A DNA stretch of 64,000 nt from Alkalibacterium putridalgicola. GTDB taxonomy: Bacteria; Bacillota; Bacilli; Lactobacillales; Carnobacteriaceae_A. Positions within the stretch are counted from its first letter, which is position 1; every line of letters starts with the position of its first letter. The stretch covers positions 1-64,000 of the forward strand of contig NZ_FOBL01000014.1 in the NCBI RefSeq assembly GCF_900109825.1, in the 5' to 3' direction. This document shows positions 41,506-50,477 of the stretch, one piece after another. The notes under the pieces were generated by a model, which was given only the letters and a program-made list of their open reading frames with translations, was not told where the DNA came from and made no database searches. The translations under genes and the position numbers were made by a program.

Positions 41506-42794
41506 AGAAACCGGAATACATGAATGAAAATCAGCAAAAACGTGTAACGGTACTCAAGGATATCCTGCTGCGCCTTCATGGAGGAGCGGATTCCGAGTCG
41601 GTCCAAGCCGAGTTTGACGAACATTTCCAGGGTATCAGTGCAATCGAAATCTCACTGATGGAACACGAACTAATTGACAGTGAAGACAACGATATTACTT
41701 TTGAAGATGTCATGAAACTGTGCAATGTCCATGCCAATCTGTTTAAAAATAGAGTCTCAGAACCGGGTAAAGTCAGTGAATTCGAAAAACCAGGTCATCC
41801 GATCCAGATCATGCGCACTGAAAATCAGGCCATGCGTGCAGCCGTCATGCGCATCAACCGGATCATCGCAAATCTGGGTGAACTGCCTTATGAAAAAGGC
41901 TTGCTCAGAGGCTTGAACAACCAGCTGGATTTACTGGCCCAGTTTGATACCCATTACAAACGTAAAGAAGAAGTGTGGTTCCCGGTCATGGAAAAATACG
42001 GGCATGATGCACCGCCGAAAGTCATGTGGGGAGTCGATGATCAGATCCGCGAGCTGTTCGACCAGGTGCAGCGTGATTTAGGTGCGATAGATCAAGTCGG
42101 AAAGAAAAAACTGCAGAAAAGCTTTGAGACTTTCTCTTTTGAATTCAATGAAATGATTTTTAAAGAAGAGACGATCCTCGTACCTTTAGTCCTTGATATC
42201 TTTAATGAAGACGACTGGATAGGCATAGCTAAAGACAGTAAAGAATACGGCTACACGATCGTTAAACCGGCAGAAGAATGGGTGCCTGAACGGGTTTCCT
42301 TTATTGAAGAGGATAGTGACAGCGAAGAAAAAGAAGAAATCGCCATCGAAGATGTTCCGCGTCACAAGGAAATGCCTTTCGGGAATGGCTTCTTGACGCT
42401 GAATGAAGTGGAGAAGATCCTGGATATCCTCCCTCTGGAACTGACCTTCATCAACAAAGACAATGTGTTCAAGTATTTCAATGACAGTATTCCTGATGAG
42501 GAAAAAGTTTTCCGCCGTGCCCCAAGTGCGATCGGTCGGGAAGTCAAAAACTGTCATCCTCCAAAAAGTCTGGATATGGTTCTCGGTCTGATCGCGGATC
42601 TAAGCTCAGGCAGAAAAGACAAGGAAAGCATGTGGTTCCCGCGTAAAAACGGACAGTTCATTCATGTGACCTATGCTGCAGTCAGAGATGACGATGGCAC
42701 ATATATGGGCATCCTGGAATATGTACAGGACATCCAACCGCTTCGCGACCTTACAGGTATGAAGCGCGGGTTAAGTGAGCAGGACGCTGAATGA
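41502..42794 (+). CDS. DUF438 protein with hemerythrin and PAS domains
   Basis: 430 residues from ATG 41502 (MKKPEYMNENQQK). Order: DUF438 at about 5-75; hemerythrin-like HHE domain at about 90-235 (HPIQIMRTENQ, DTHYKRKEEVWFPVMEKYG, EETILVPLVLDIF); acidic linker; PAS domain at about 295-415 (FLTLNEVEKILDILPLELTF; NCHPPKSLDMVLGLIADLSSGRK). Hemerythrin domains bind di-iron and react with oxygen or NO. The PAS domain is closely related to that of the FMN reductase fusion at 36515, including a Cys-His-Pro motif, suggesting a shared redox-sensing network. Confidence 0.9.
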   Translation: MKKPEYMNENQQKRVTVLKDILLRLHGGADSESVQAEFDEHFQGISAIEISLMEHELIDSEDNDITFEDVMKLCNVHANLFKNRVSEPGKVSEFEKPGHPIQIMRTENQAMRAAVMRINRIIANLGELPYEKGLLRGLNNQLDLLAQFDTHYKRKEEVWFPVMEKYGHDAPPKVMWGVDDQIRELFDQVQRDLGAIDQVGKKKLQKSFETFSFEFNEMIFKEETILVPLVLDIFNEDDWIGIAKDSKEYGYTIVKPAEEWVPERVSFIEEDSDSEEKEEIAIEDVPRHKEMPFGNGFLTLNEVEKILDILPLELTFINKDNVFKYFNDSIPDEEKVFRRAPSAIGREVKNCHPPKSLDMVLGLIADLSSGRKDKESMWFPRKNGQFIHVTYAAVRDDDGTYMGILEYVQDIQPLRDLTGMKRGLSEQDAE

Positions 42795-42979
42795 ATGATG
42801 TAAAGGAGAAGTAAGCTAAAAATAATGGGATAGACTCAGCGATTCCCTTTACTGACTGGTATAAAGGGAAAAGATTTCGGCCAACTCGTTTTCTCGTTCT
42901 ATTTGATAAGGTTGTAAAGGCCTCTGCTTTTGCCTGCTGTAATGGTATAGGTGCTCCGGTTGACTGTACTTGCGTGTGA

Positions 42980-43285
42980 TACAGCCTGGTCAAAGGTCCG
43001 AAAATTTTGGGCGGTCACTAGAAGCCCTTTCTGATGGCCAATTAATAAATAATAGGCGCTGAGTGGTCACTACAAGAGGTTTTTACCGCCCGCTCAGCGA
43101 ATTACTGATAGCGAGCATAACCTACTGGACGCATATAGAGCCTTCTCAAGCAGACATACTTTCGAGCCGGCACTACAGAAATCACTTGGTTATACTCAAC
43201 CATAAACAATAACCCAGCAGTCACTTCCCAACCCAAAGCTCTTGCAATAAGGAAAGCCTTCGACCAAAAAGTCGAAGGCCTCTTT
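42980..43285. repeat. 51-52-bp periodic intergenic element (array D)
   Basis: GTCACTA/GGCACTA motifs at 43014, 43066, 43169 and 43220: steps 52, 103 (two units) and 51. It is homologous over about 300 bases to 36185-36490, in the same orientation, including the closing hairpin AAGCCTTCGAC/GTCGAAGGC. It separates the DUF438 gene from the chemotaxis receptor. The parts at 42795-42979 and 43286-43445 show nothing further. Confidence 0.8.
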
Positions 43286-43445
43286 AGTTTGTACTTTATA
43301 ATACAGAACTATTTTAAAAATCTAGACATAAGCACAAAATCCTTTGAATAGGGTTAATTTCACTGGGTTTCCTCCGATTATAAAACTGTATGACTCATTA
43401 TTAGTAAATGGGTATAGCTATTATTAGAACATTGGGGGAATATCT

Positions 43446-45128
43446 TTGAAAATCACAACCAAATTACTGTTATCATACTTAACGATCGCCTTGCTCGTCG
43501 TCATGCTGGGGGTCCTGTCGTTTTTCGGCTTGAGAACAGTCAATGAGAACTCTGAAGAACTGTATACCGAACGTCTTCAGCCCGCCATCATCTTATCCGA
43601 AGTGTCTCAGCTGATGGAGAATACGAGGGTCCATTTACTGACCGGTGTCGTGGGAACCGTGCCGGCTCGAGGGGAAAGTGCGGTAGAGAATTTAGAAGAA
43701 GTGGATCTTTTACTGGAAGAATACAGCGCCAGAGATTTACGGGAAGATGAACAGGAGATTTTTGATTTGATGCAAGTGAACTGGGACTTGTTTGCGGAAT
43801 CCATACGTACCACAGCAGCCAGTTTATCGGCAGGTGATTACACGGCAACGATGGAGGGCGTGCGTGACAGCGGAGCACGATATGGGGCTGCCAATATGTA
43901 TCTGGAAGAACTGCTCACTTTGACAGACGAGTTATCCAGTGAAACACATAATCAGAATCTGAATACGTATGAAACACTAAGAAACGTCATTATCCTTATC
44001 AGTCTGATCGCGACTGTACTGGCTGTAGTTATTGGTGTTCTCATGGGAAGAATGATCGGTACGCCGCTGAAAGGTATTTCGCATAATTTGAACGAAGTAG
44101 CCAAAGGCAATCTGACCGTCAAGCCGCTGAAAACGAAACGCAAGGATGAAATCGGCACACTGGTCAACGCCAGCAACGCGATGCAGAATGAACTGCGAAC
44201 TATCATTTCATCTGTTTCCCAGGCGACGACACAGGTCATGAGTTCCAGTGAAGAACTGACTCAATCGACACACGAAGTCGGTCAGGGTGCGGAACAGATC
44301 GCAGTCACCATGCAGGAACTGGCTTCCGGCTCTGAGTCCCAAGCCAATTACACCAGTGACTTATCCATGAATATGCAGAACTTTGTCCAGACGATCGAAG
44401 ATTCAGCCGATCAGAGTGACCGGATCTACCAGACCTCCAATGACGTCAGAGCTTTGACTGAAAAAGGAAAAGGACTGATGGATTCTTCTGTCATGCAGAT
44501 GCAGAAGATCGACCAGATCGTCAAGCAGTCGGTCGATGGTGTGAAAGAACTGGATAACAAGTCGGGTCAAGTCACAAAGCTGGTTTCAGTGATTGAAGAA
44601 ATCGCTGAACAGACGAATCTGCTGGCATTGAATGCGGCGATCGAAGCGGCACGTGCCGGTGAACAGGGTAAGGGATTTGCGGTTGTTGCGGAAGAGGTCA
44701 GGAAACTGGCTGAACAAGTTTCCCACTCCGTCGGTGATATCACAGAGATCGTTTTAAGCATCCAGTCAGAATCATCCAGTGTGGCTCAGAGTTTAGAGAA
44801 TGGATATGAACAGGTGGCTAAAGGGACGACCCAGATCGAAAGCACTGGAGAAACGTTCAATAAGATTTCGTCATCCGTTCAGTCGATGGGGGCATCGATC
44901 AAAGAGATTTCAGACAAGCTGCAGGCCAACAAGCAGCAGACGCTGGATATGAGTGCAAGCGTGGAAGAAATCGCCAGCGTTTCCGAAGAATCTGCAGCAG
45001 GTATCGAACAGACCTCAGCATCCGCCCAGCAGACCACCAGCACGATGCAGGAAGTTTCAGCCAGTTCCGAAGAACTAGCTAAGATCGCCGAAGAACTGAA
45101 TCAGCTGGTCGACCGCTTCAAGCTATAA
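43446..45128 (+). CDS. Methyl-accepting chemotaxis protein
   Basis: A 560-residue receptor from TTG 43446, with GGGGGAA upstream. Membrane segment about 7-29, extracellular four-helix bundle (MCP_4HB-like) about 30-178, second membrane segment about 183-205, HAMP about 206-262, and a long cytoplasmic coiled coil. The hairpin tip, around residue 390, reads [22 protein letters not shown] and then [17 protein letters not shown]. It lacks an obvious C-terminal CheR tether. It feeds a chemotaxis/flagellar system not seen here, implying motility. The ligand is unknown. Confidence 0.95.
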   Translation: MKITTKLLLSYLTIALLVVMLGVLSFFGLRTVNENSEELYTERLQPAIILSEVSQLMENTRVHLLTGVVGTVPARGESAVENLEEVDLLLEEYSARDLREDEQEIFDLMQVNWDLFAESIRTTAASLSAGDYTATMEGVRDSGARYGAANMYLEELLTLTDELSSETHNQNLNTYETLRNVIILISLIATVLAVVIGVLMGRMIGTPLKGISHNLNEVAKGNLTVKPLKTKRKDEIGTLVNASNAMQNELRTIISSVSQATTQVMSSSEELTQSTHEVGQGAEQIAVTMQELASGSESQANYTSDLSMNMQNFVQTIEDSADQSDRIYQTSNDVRALTEKGKGLMDSSVMQMQKIDQIVKQSVDGVKELDNKSGQVTKLVSVIEEIAEQTNLLALNAAIEAARAGEQGKGFAVVAEEVRKLAEQVSHSVGDITEIVLSIQSESSSVAQSLENGYEQVAKGTTQIESTGETFNKISSSVQSMGASIKEISDKLQANKQQTLDMSASVEEIASVSEESAAGIEQTSASAQQTTSTMQEVSASSEELAKIAEELNQLVDRFKL

Positions 45129-45140
45129 AAGGTATTGTTA

Positions 45141-45177
45141 AGACTTCCTGACTCCATTGAGTGAGGAAGTCTTTTTA
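45141..45177 (+). terminator. Rho-independent terminator
   Basis: AGACTTCCT pairs with AGGAAGTCT, then TTTTTAG; it follows the receptor gene. Confidence 0.85.
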
Positions 45178-45281
45178 GTACTCAATCAGTTCTGAGTAGC
45201 TAATCTGCCTGCTTATACTATATAATAGAGCTAAGTAAGCGGTTTAATGGTACATAAACTAATGGTGTGGAGTGATGTCAG

Positions 45282-46196
45282 ATGATAAAAAAAGGGTTGG
45301 CTTTCCTGCTGCTTTTCATAGTGATGTTAAGCGGCTGCGCAAGTGGAAGTAACGACACGTCGGAATCGACCGAATCGGACTCGGGTGCTGGATATATGGA
45401 CGAAAGAGCGGCTGAGGATGCCGCTGTTGAAGAAGAGATGGGAGAAGCGGAAATCACAGATGGTCAGGGTGAGCAGCTGATCGGTGACAAGGTCATCCGC
45501 CGGGTCCAGCTTGAGTACGAAACGCTCGATTTCCAGGAAACGACGTCCTTTGTTCTGGACACAGTGAGCGAGTATGACGGCTATATCGAATATTCCAATG
45601 AGTCCAGCTATTCGCCGTCAGGCATCGCTCCAAGAGACCAGTCGCGGCAGTACCGACGGGTGAATTACCTGTTCAGGATCCCGACCGATTCACTGAACGA
45701 CTTTTTAGACGATCTGGATGGTATGGATGCGTATAAGTTAAGCGAGAACATCGGAACAGAAGATGTCACGCAGACCTACCGGGACACGGAATCTCGTATT
45801 CAGGTACTGGAAAATAAAGAAGAACGACTGAACGAGCTGCTGGAACAGGCCGAAACGATCGAAGACATCCTTCAGATCGAAAACAGCTTGAGTGAAACGA
45901 TCGCGGAACGTGAAGCCCTTCAGTCACGGCTGGAAACCTTTGATGATCTGATCGATTATACAGAAGTCCATCTGTCGGTAACTGAACGTCCACGCATCGC
46001 AAATACACGGGAAGATGGCCTGTCGTTCCTGGCCCGTATCAGAGAAGCGTTTGTGGATTCCTTCTTTGCTTTCTATTATTTCATGCAGGACGCATTTATT
46101 TGGTTAATTTACGCCATTCCATTTATACTGATATTAGTCTTACTCATTGGTGTAGGATTTTATATCCGGAAAAAAGTATCTAATAAAAGAAAGTAG
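45282..46196 (+). CDS. DUF4349 lipoprotein
   Basis: A 304-residue protein. The lipobox is VMLSGCASGS (Cys19), followed by a Ser/Glu-rich linker. The DUF4349 domain (about 75-235) includes RRVQLEYETLDFQET and a coiled coil LENKEERLNELLEQAETIEDILQIENSLSETI written in two parts by the heptads. A C-terminal membrane helix lies at about 268-292 with a basic tail. It is thus anchored at both ends. The function of the family is unknown; an envelope-stress role is often supposed. Confidence 0.85.
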   Translation: MIKKGLAFLLLFIVMLSGCASGSNDTSESTESDSGAGYMDERAAEDAAVEEEMGEAEITDGQGEQLIGDKVIRRVQLEYETLDFQETTSFVLDTVSEYDGYIEYSNESSYSPSGIAPRDQSRQYRRVNYLFRIPTDSLNDFLDDLDGMDAYKLSENIGTEDVTQTYRDTESRIQVLENKEERLNELLEQAETIEDILQIENSLSETIAEREALQSRLETFDDLIDYTEVHLSVTERPRIANTREDGLSFLARIREAFVDSFFAFYYFMQDAFIWLIYAIPFILILVLLIGVGFYIRKKVSNKRK

Positions 46197-46205
46197 TGAA
46201 GCAGT

Positions 46206-46586
46206 GTGAGAATTGAACATATCGGTTTATGGACTATCGATCTGGAAAAAATGCGGGAGTTCTACGAAACTTATTTTGAAGCAAAAAGCGGTAAACCTTA
46301 TCATAATCCGAAAAAGGGGTTCCGTTCCTATTTTCTGACCTTTGATTCAGGCAGCCGACTGGAACTGATGCACAGAGAAGACATCAAACGTCCGAATGTA
46401 GAAAGCTACGGTTATGCACATCTCGCCCTTAGCGTCGGAGATGAAAAGGCTGTGGATAACCTTGTGGATAAGTTGAAGGCGGACGGTTATACGTTGATGG
46501 ATGGACCGCGTACGACAGGAGACGGGTATTATGAAGCGGTGATCGAAGACCCTGAAGGCAACCTGATCGAACTGACTGCAGAATAA
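46206..46586 (+). CDS. VOC-family protein (glyoxalase-like)
   Basis: 126 residues forming one VOC module: MRIEHIGLWTIDLEKMREFY, LELMHREDI, YAHLALSVGDEKAV and the terminal DPEGNLIEL with a Glu ligand. The start GTG 46206 lies ten bases after the preceding gene with only a weak site, so translation may be coupled. Metal-site His/Glu are in place. Small relatives detoxify methylglyoxal or act on thiol adducts. The neighbouring gene is a glutathionyl-hydroquinone reductase. Confidence 0.82.
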   Translation: MRIEHIGLWTIDLEKMREFYETYFEAKSGKPYHNPKKGFRSYFLTFDSGSRLELMHREDIKRPNVESYGYAHLALSVGDEKAVDNLVDKLKADGYTLMDGPRTTGDGYYEAVIEDPEGNLIELTAE

Positions 46587-46615
46587 ACGGATCTGAACGT
46601 TAGAAGGAGGACATT

Positions 46616-47581
46616 ATGGGGTTACTAGTAGATGGACAGTGGCATGATAAATGGTATGATACCGAAAAAAATGACGGACGTTTCATAAGAGAAGAATCCC
46701 AGTTCAGGAACTGGGTCACCAAAGACGGCAGTGCCGGTCCCAGTGGTGAAGCGGGCTTTAAAGCCGAACCAGGCAGATATCACTTGTATATTTCCAATGC
46801 CTGCCCCTGGGCGAACCGTACGATGATCATGCGCAAATTAAAAGGTCTGGAAGACATGATCTCCGTGTCGGTCGTCAATCCGTTGATGGCGGAAAACGGC
46901 TGGACTTTCGAGCCGGATGAAGGGGGCGTCCCGGATCCGGTGGATGATGCGGATTACTTATACGAAGTGTACACGCGTGTCGAACCGGACTACAGCGGAC
47001 GGGTAACGGTTCCTGTCTTGTATGATCTGAAACAGCACAAGATCGTCAACAACGAATCCTCAGAAATCATGCGCATGCTGAACAGTGCCTTTGATGAAGT
47101 TGGAGCGCTAGAAGGTGACTATTATCCTGAAGAACTGAGGGACGATATCGACAAGATCAATGACCGTGTCTACAATGCGATCAATAACGGGGTGTATAAA
47201 GCCGGCTTTGCGACGAAGCAGGAGGTCTACGACGAAGAAGTCACCAAACTCTTTGAAGCCCTGGATGAAGTGGAAGCGATCCTTGAAAAAAATCCGTATC
47301 TGATCGGCAACCGGATCACTGAAGCAGACTGGCGCCTGTTTACGACGCTGATCCGTTTTGACAGTGTCTATCATGGTCACTTCAAGTGCAACCTCAAACG
47401 CATCACAGATTATGAAAATCTCTGGCTCTACACAAGAGAGTTGTATAATTGGCCGGGCGTTTCTGAAACGATCAACTTCCGTCACATCAAAGAGCATTAC
47501 TACCGCAGCCACAAAACCATCAATCCGACGGGGATCGTCCCTAAAGGACCCGACCTGGACTTCAGTATGGACACGATTTAA
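46616..47581 (+). CDS. Glutathionyl-hydroquinone reductase (Xi-class GST)
   Basis: A 321-residue Xi-class glutathione transferase. The catalytic Cys is in SNACPWANRTM (about 61), followed by MAENGWTFEPDEGGVPDP and NNESSEIMRML. The C-terminal helical domain has ITEADWRLFTTLIRFDSVYHGHF and YNWPGVSETINFRHIKEHYY, diagnostic for this class. It reduces glutathionylated hydroquinones. AGAAGGAGGA precedes the ATG. Whether the host makes glutathione or another thiol is not visible here. Together with the MarR operon at 1.7 kb it points to frequent quinone exposure. Confidence 0.92.
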   Translation: MGLLVDGQWHDKWYDTEKNDGRFIREESQFRNWVTKDGSAGPSGEAGFKAEPGRYHLYISNACPWANRTMIMRKLKGLEDMISVSVVNPLMAENGWTFEPDEGGVPDPVDDADYLYEVYTRVEPDYSGRVTVPVLYDLKQHKIVNNESSEIMRMLNSAFDEVGALEGDYYPEELRDDIDKINDRVYNAINNGVYKAGFATKQEVYDEEVTKLFEALDEVEAILEKNPYLIGNRITEADWRLFTTLIRFDSVYHGHFKCNLKRITDYENLWLYTRELYNWPGVSETINFRHIKEHYYRSHKTINPTGIVPKGPDLDFSMDTI

Positions 47582-47594
47582 CATGTAATTTGAA

Positions 47595-47643
47595 AAAGGA
47601 ACGACCATTTTCCCTGATGCAGGGAGACGGTCGTTCCTTTTGT
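47595..47643 (+). terminator. Rho-independent terminator
   Basis: AAAGGAACGACC pairs with GGTCGTTCCTTT, with an inner CCCTG/CAGGG stem, followed by T-rich sequence. Confidence 0.88.
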
Positions 47644-47712
47644 TTGGGTAAACGTATTGAGCTGTCTACTTATTTGTGATCTCTGATCTCTTTTTGACTT
47701 AGTCGATAGGGA

Positions 47713-48429
47713 TCAAACGGAGCGAGTGACTCCTCGTTTTAAATTGAACAGGTGGAGTAATTCAAGCAGGCTGGTGATCGTATAGGTACTCTGGGCGAGT
47801 TCGGCATCGACAGATACTTCAGCATAGTTGTACCAGACACTGTCTATCCCGGCGTTATTAGCGCCTTTGATATCCGAAGTGAGACTGTCCCCGACCATCA
47901 GGAATTCCTCTTTAGTGTGGGCGTTTAAGGTGTCAAAAATATGATGGAAGAAGTGAGGGTCCGGTTTTTCGACACCGATGTCCTCAGAAATAAAGACCTC
48001 TTCGAAAAAGTGAGTGATGCCGGCGCCTTTCATCCGCTGCCACTGGGTTTTTGCGACACCGTTCGATCCGGCATAAAGCTTGTACCCGTTGTTTTTAAGG
48101 ACGGTCATCAGCTCATGGGCGTGTTCCATCATCTTATAGCCTTCGCCAAGATACTCGCTGAAATAGGCATCCACTTTTTTGCCATCCACCTTTATATCGA
48201 ACGTTTCAAGGAACAAGGCGAAACGACTGGAAAAAAGCTCTTCCCGTGTAATGATCCCCTGCTCGAGCTTTCGCCATAAGCCGTGGTTGATGTCTTTATA
48301 TGTCTGAACCGTTTCCTTTGTATAAGGAAGGTCATACATCTCTATGACTCTTTTCAGAGACTTTTCCTCGGTATCTGAAAAATCGAGTATCGTGTTATCT
48401 AAATCAAAAATTATTTTTTTATATCTCAT
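47713..48429 (-). CDS. HAD-family hydrolase, YjjG-like nucleotidase
   Basis: 238 residues from ATG 48429 (MRYKKIIFDLDNTILDF); nearby upstream ATGs at 48441 and 48447 are alternatives, as the ribosome site is weak. HAD motif I is FDLDNT with both Asp; motif II is YAGSNGVAKTQ; motif III/IV is GVEKPDPHFF and MVGDSLTSDIKGANNAGID. YjjG-type members dephosphorylate non-canonical pyrimidine nucleotides. The substrate assignment is by similarity of layout only. Confidence 0.85.
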   Translation of the reverse strand: MRYKKIIFDLDNTILDFSDTEEKSLKRVIEMYDLPYTKETVQTYKDINHGLWRKLEQGIITREELFSSRFALFLETFDIKVDGKKVDAYFSEYLGEGYKMMEHAHELMTVLKNNGYKLYAGSNGVAKTQWQRMKGAGITHFFEEVFISEDIGVEKPDPHFFHHIFDTLNAHTKEEFLMVGDSLTSDIKGANNAGIDSVWYNYAEVSVDAELAQSTYTITSLLELLHLFNLKRGVTRSV

Positions 48430-48683
48430 GGATCCTATCATCCTCATCCGCTTTGTCATGAAAAATTTATTCCATTATACCTATTCTATCTATCTGTGCC
48501 ACTAAATTCAAATGCTTTTTAACCTGGCAAGCTGGGTCAGAAGGGTCTTATTCTTTTGGGATCCTTTTAAAGGAAAAACAGAGAATGGGGTATCCGTTAT
48601 TCTGTCTATTCTGTAAGGTTTGTCTTATACTATAGGGTAATAAAGGGTTCCAGTACAACGATGTTTGATGAAAGGAGCAAATT

Positions 48684-49544
48684 ATGCGTTATACCATTAC
48701 AGGAGCAACGGGACGTTTAGGCAAAGAAGTCATGACCGTTGCTTTAAATAGCTTACCGGCTAAAGAACTGCGGGTCTCTGTCCGCAATGTCGATAAAGCT
48801 GAAGAGTATAAAGAACAGGGGGTGGAAGTGAAGAAAGCAGATTACCGGAACAAATCAGAACTGGTTTCGGCCTGGGAGGATACCGATGTCCTGATCTATA
48901 TCCCAAGCATCGTTCACCCAAGTTATGAGCGGCTGCCGGAAATCGAGAATGTGGTCACGGCGGCAGAGGAAGCAGAGGTGAAGCAGTTCATTTTTGTCAG
49001 TTTCTACGCGGACCAGGAGAATAATCCGTTTCAGATGAGTCCGTTTTACGGGTACGCCAGCAGACGTCTGGCCAGCTCCAAGCTTTCTTATACGGTTATA
49101 AAGAATGCGATGTACGCGGATCCACTGGTCAGTTATCTGCCTGAACTGATCGAACGGAAAAATGTCGTTTATCCGGTCCCGCATGAAAAAGTCAGTTATA
49201 TTTCACGAGAAGACAGTGCCAAGGCGATCGTGGAAGTGGCAGGAGATGCCACACTTCAGAACCGGACATACACGTTAACTCAGGACCGCTCTTACACAAT
49301 GAGGGAGCTGGCAGATACGCTCAGCGATGTGTCGAGAAAGAAAATCGGTTTTGAGCCTCTATCGCTTGAAGAGTTCGCAGAAACGTATGATGAACCGGAA
49401 GGGTTTGGTGCGTTGCTGGCTTCTATGTATAAAGCAGCCAATCTGGGTCTTTTGGATATCGTTACGGATGACTTCCGGACCATAACAGGAAGAAAAGCGG
49501 AATCCCTGGCCAGTTACCTGAACCGTCACTATTCAAAGAGTTAG
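48684..49544 (+). CDS. NmrA-like NAD(P)-binding protein (quinone oxidoreductase-2 type)
   Basis: A 286-residue atypical SDR. The N-terminus ITGATGRLGKEVM (about 3-15) is the NAD(P) loop, followed by LRVSVRNVDKAEEY, FVSFYADQENNP and a C-terminal substrate domain with YTLTQDRSYTMRELADTLSDV. QOR2/NmrA relatives bind NADPH and reduce quinones or act as redox sensors. GAAAGGAG precedes the ATG. It is monocistronic, with a 52-bp repeat array behind it. Confidence 0.85.
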   Translation: MRYTITGATGRLGKEVMTVALNSLPAKELRVSVRNVDKAEEYKEQGVEVKKADYRNKSELVSAWEDTDVLIYIPSIVHPSYERLPEIENVVTAAEEAEVKQFIFVSFYADQENNPFQMSPFYGYASRRLASSKLSYTVIKNAMYADPLVSYLPELIERKNVVYPVPHEKVSYISREDSAKAIVEVAGDATLQNRTYTLTQDRSYTMRELADTLSDVSRKKIGFEPLSLEEFAETYDEPEGFGALLASMYKAANLGLLDIVTDDFRTITGRKAESLASYLNRHYSKS

Positions 49545-49614
49545 AGCTTGAGTAGAATTTGAATCGATCGCTCGGTAAAAGGATGGGGCTCCCATCCTTT
49601 TTTCTTTTATAAGA

Positions 49615-49866
49615 ACAAAGCGTGCCCTTCGCGATCAGAAAGTCGAGCTGGAGGGCACGCAATGAGGTCGCACGTGCCCTTCGCTATCAGAAAGCCGAGC
49701 TGGAGGTCACGCATTGGGTCCGCGCGTGCCCTTCGCGATCAGGAAAATGGTCTGGAGGTCACGCAAACGGTCCGCGCGTGCCCTTCGCGAACAGAAAGTC
49801 GAGCTGGAGGGCACGCAATGAGGTCGCGCGTGCCTTTCACGATCAGAGAACCTACTTGAAAGGCAC
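49615..49866. repeat. 52-bp tandem array with hairpin units (array E)
   Basis: CGTGCCCTTC or CGTGCCTTTC begins units at 49621, 49673, 49725, 49777 and 49829, exactly 52 bases apart. Within each unit CGTGCCCT pairs with AGGGCACG (or AGGTCACG) about 30 bases on, giving a stem-loop. Units are 75-95% alike by eye. It lies in the convergent gap between the NmrA and YflT genes and is related to array G at the window end. Open frames across it are by-products of composition. Confidence 0.9.
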
Positions 49867-49944
49867 AGAATCTATGCTGAAGCACCTATAAAATGAAAAA
49901 GAAAGAAGCCAGCCGGCTTCTTTCTTCAAATTCGAAATAGTAAA

Positions 49945-50448
49945 TTATAGTGAACGGTTAGGTCCGTTATCTAGTGGTGTCTCATTCGGATTCTTCATAC
50001 TGTCGGAATAGCCGATCGCATCATTGGAACGGTTGTTGGAAGGGTCCGTGCTGCTGTTTCTGAGGTCTTCCAGTAGTTCGGCATCAGCCGTGTAGGAACC
50101 TTCTTCCGAAGTAAGACCAGAATCATCGCCAGTATAGGCCCGGTCTGCCTGCAAAGGATTGACATCGGGAGACTGTTCCTTCGATTCGCCTTTGTCTTCA
50201 GTCACCTGAACGACAAAGCGCCCGTCTTCCAGATCTTCCATATGCTTGCCTAACTCTTTCTTATCCTGATCAGTCAGATCTGAAATCTGTTTGACCGTGA
50301 TATCAACGGCTTTGAGCTGTTCTTCCTGATGTGCCTTACTGCTGATGAGTATGATCGCATCAGCATCGTAACCACGCATGATCAGCGTGTCCACGGCACG
50401 CAGGGCATCTTCCACTTTGGCATAACTGCCTTCGACATGTGTATTCAC
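49945..50448 (-). CDS. General stress protein with YflT domain
   Basis: A 167-residue protein from GTG 50448 (MNTHVEGSYAKVEDALRAVD), with GGAGGA upstream. The YflT domain spans about 1-90 (LIMRGYDADAIILISSKA; GKHMEDLEDGRFVVQV). The C-terminal half is an acidic, low-complexity, Asn/Asp-rich tail. YflT is under general stress control in Bacillus; here regulation is unknown. It is 29 bases downstream of an oxidoreductase gene on the same strand. Confidence 0.88.
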   Translation of the reverse strand: MNTHVEGSYAKVEDALRAVDTLIMRGYDADAIILISSKAHQEEQLKAVDITVKQISDLTDQDKKELGKHMEDLEDGRFVVQVTEDKGESKEQSPDVNPLQADRAYTGDDSGLTSEEGSYTADAELLEDLRNSSTDPSNNRSNDAIGYSDSMKNPNETPLDNGPNRSL

Positions 50449-50477
50449 AAGTTAGTCCTCCTCATATATTGCCTGGT

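Noticed and set aside
45282-46196. DUF4349 lipoprotein considered as a mechanosensitive or transport protein because of its C-terminal membrane helix
   Set aside because: A lipobox plus one helix and a coiled coil fits DUF4349; no channel or transporter motif is present.
49615-49866. CRISPR array
   Set aside because: The whole 52-base unit repeats, with no unique spacers between conserved repeats, and no cas genes are present; the same holds for the other arrays.
49622-49891. 89- and 65-codon frames across array E
   Set aside because: They lie wholly inside the 52-bp hairpin array with no ribosome site; the repeat explains them.
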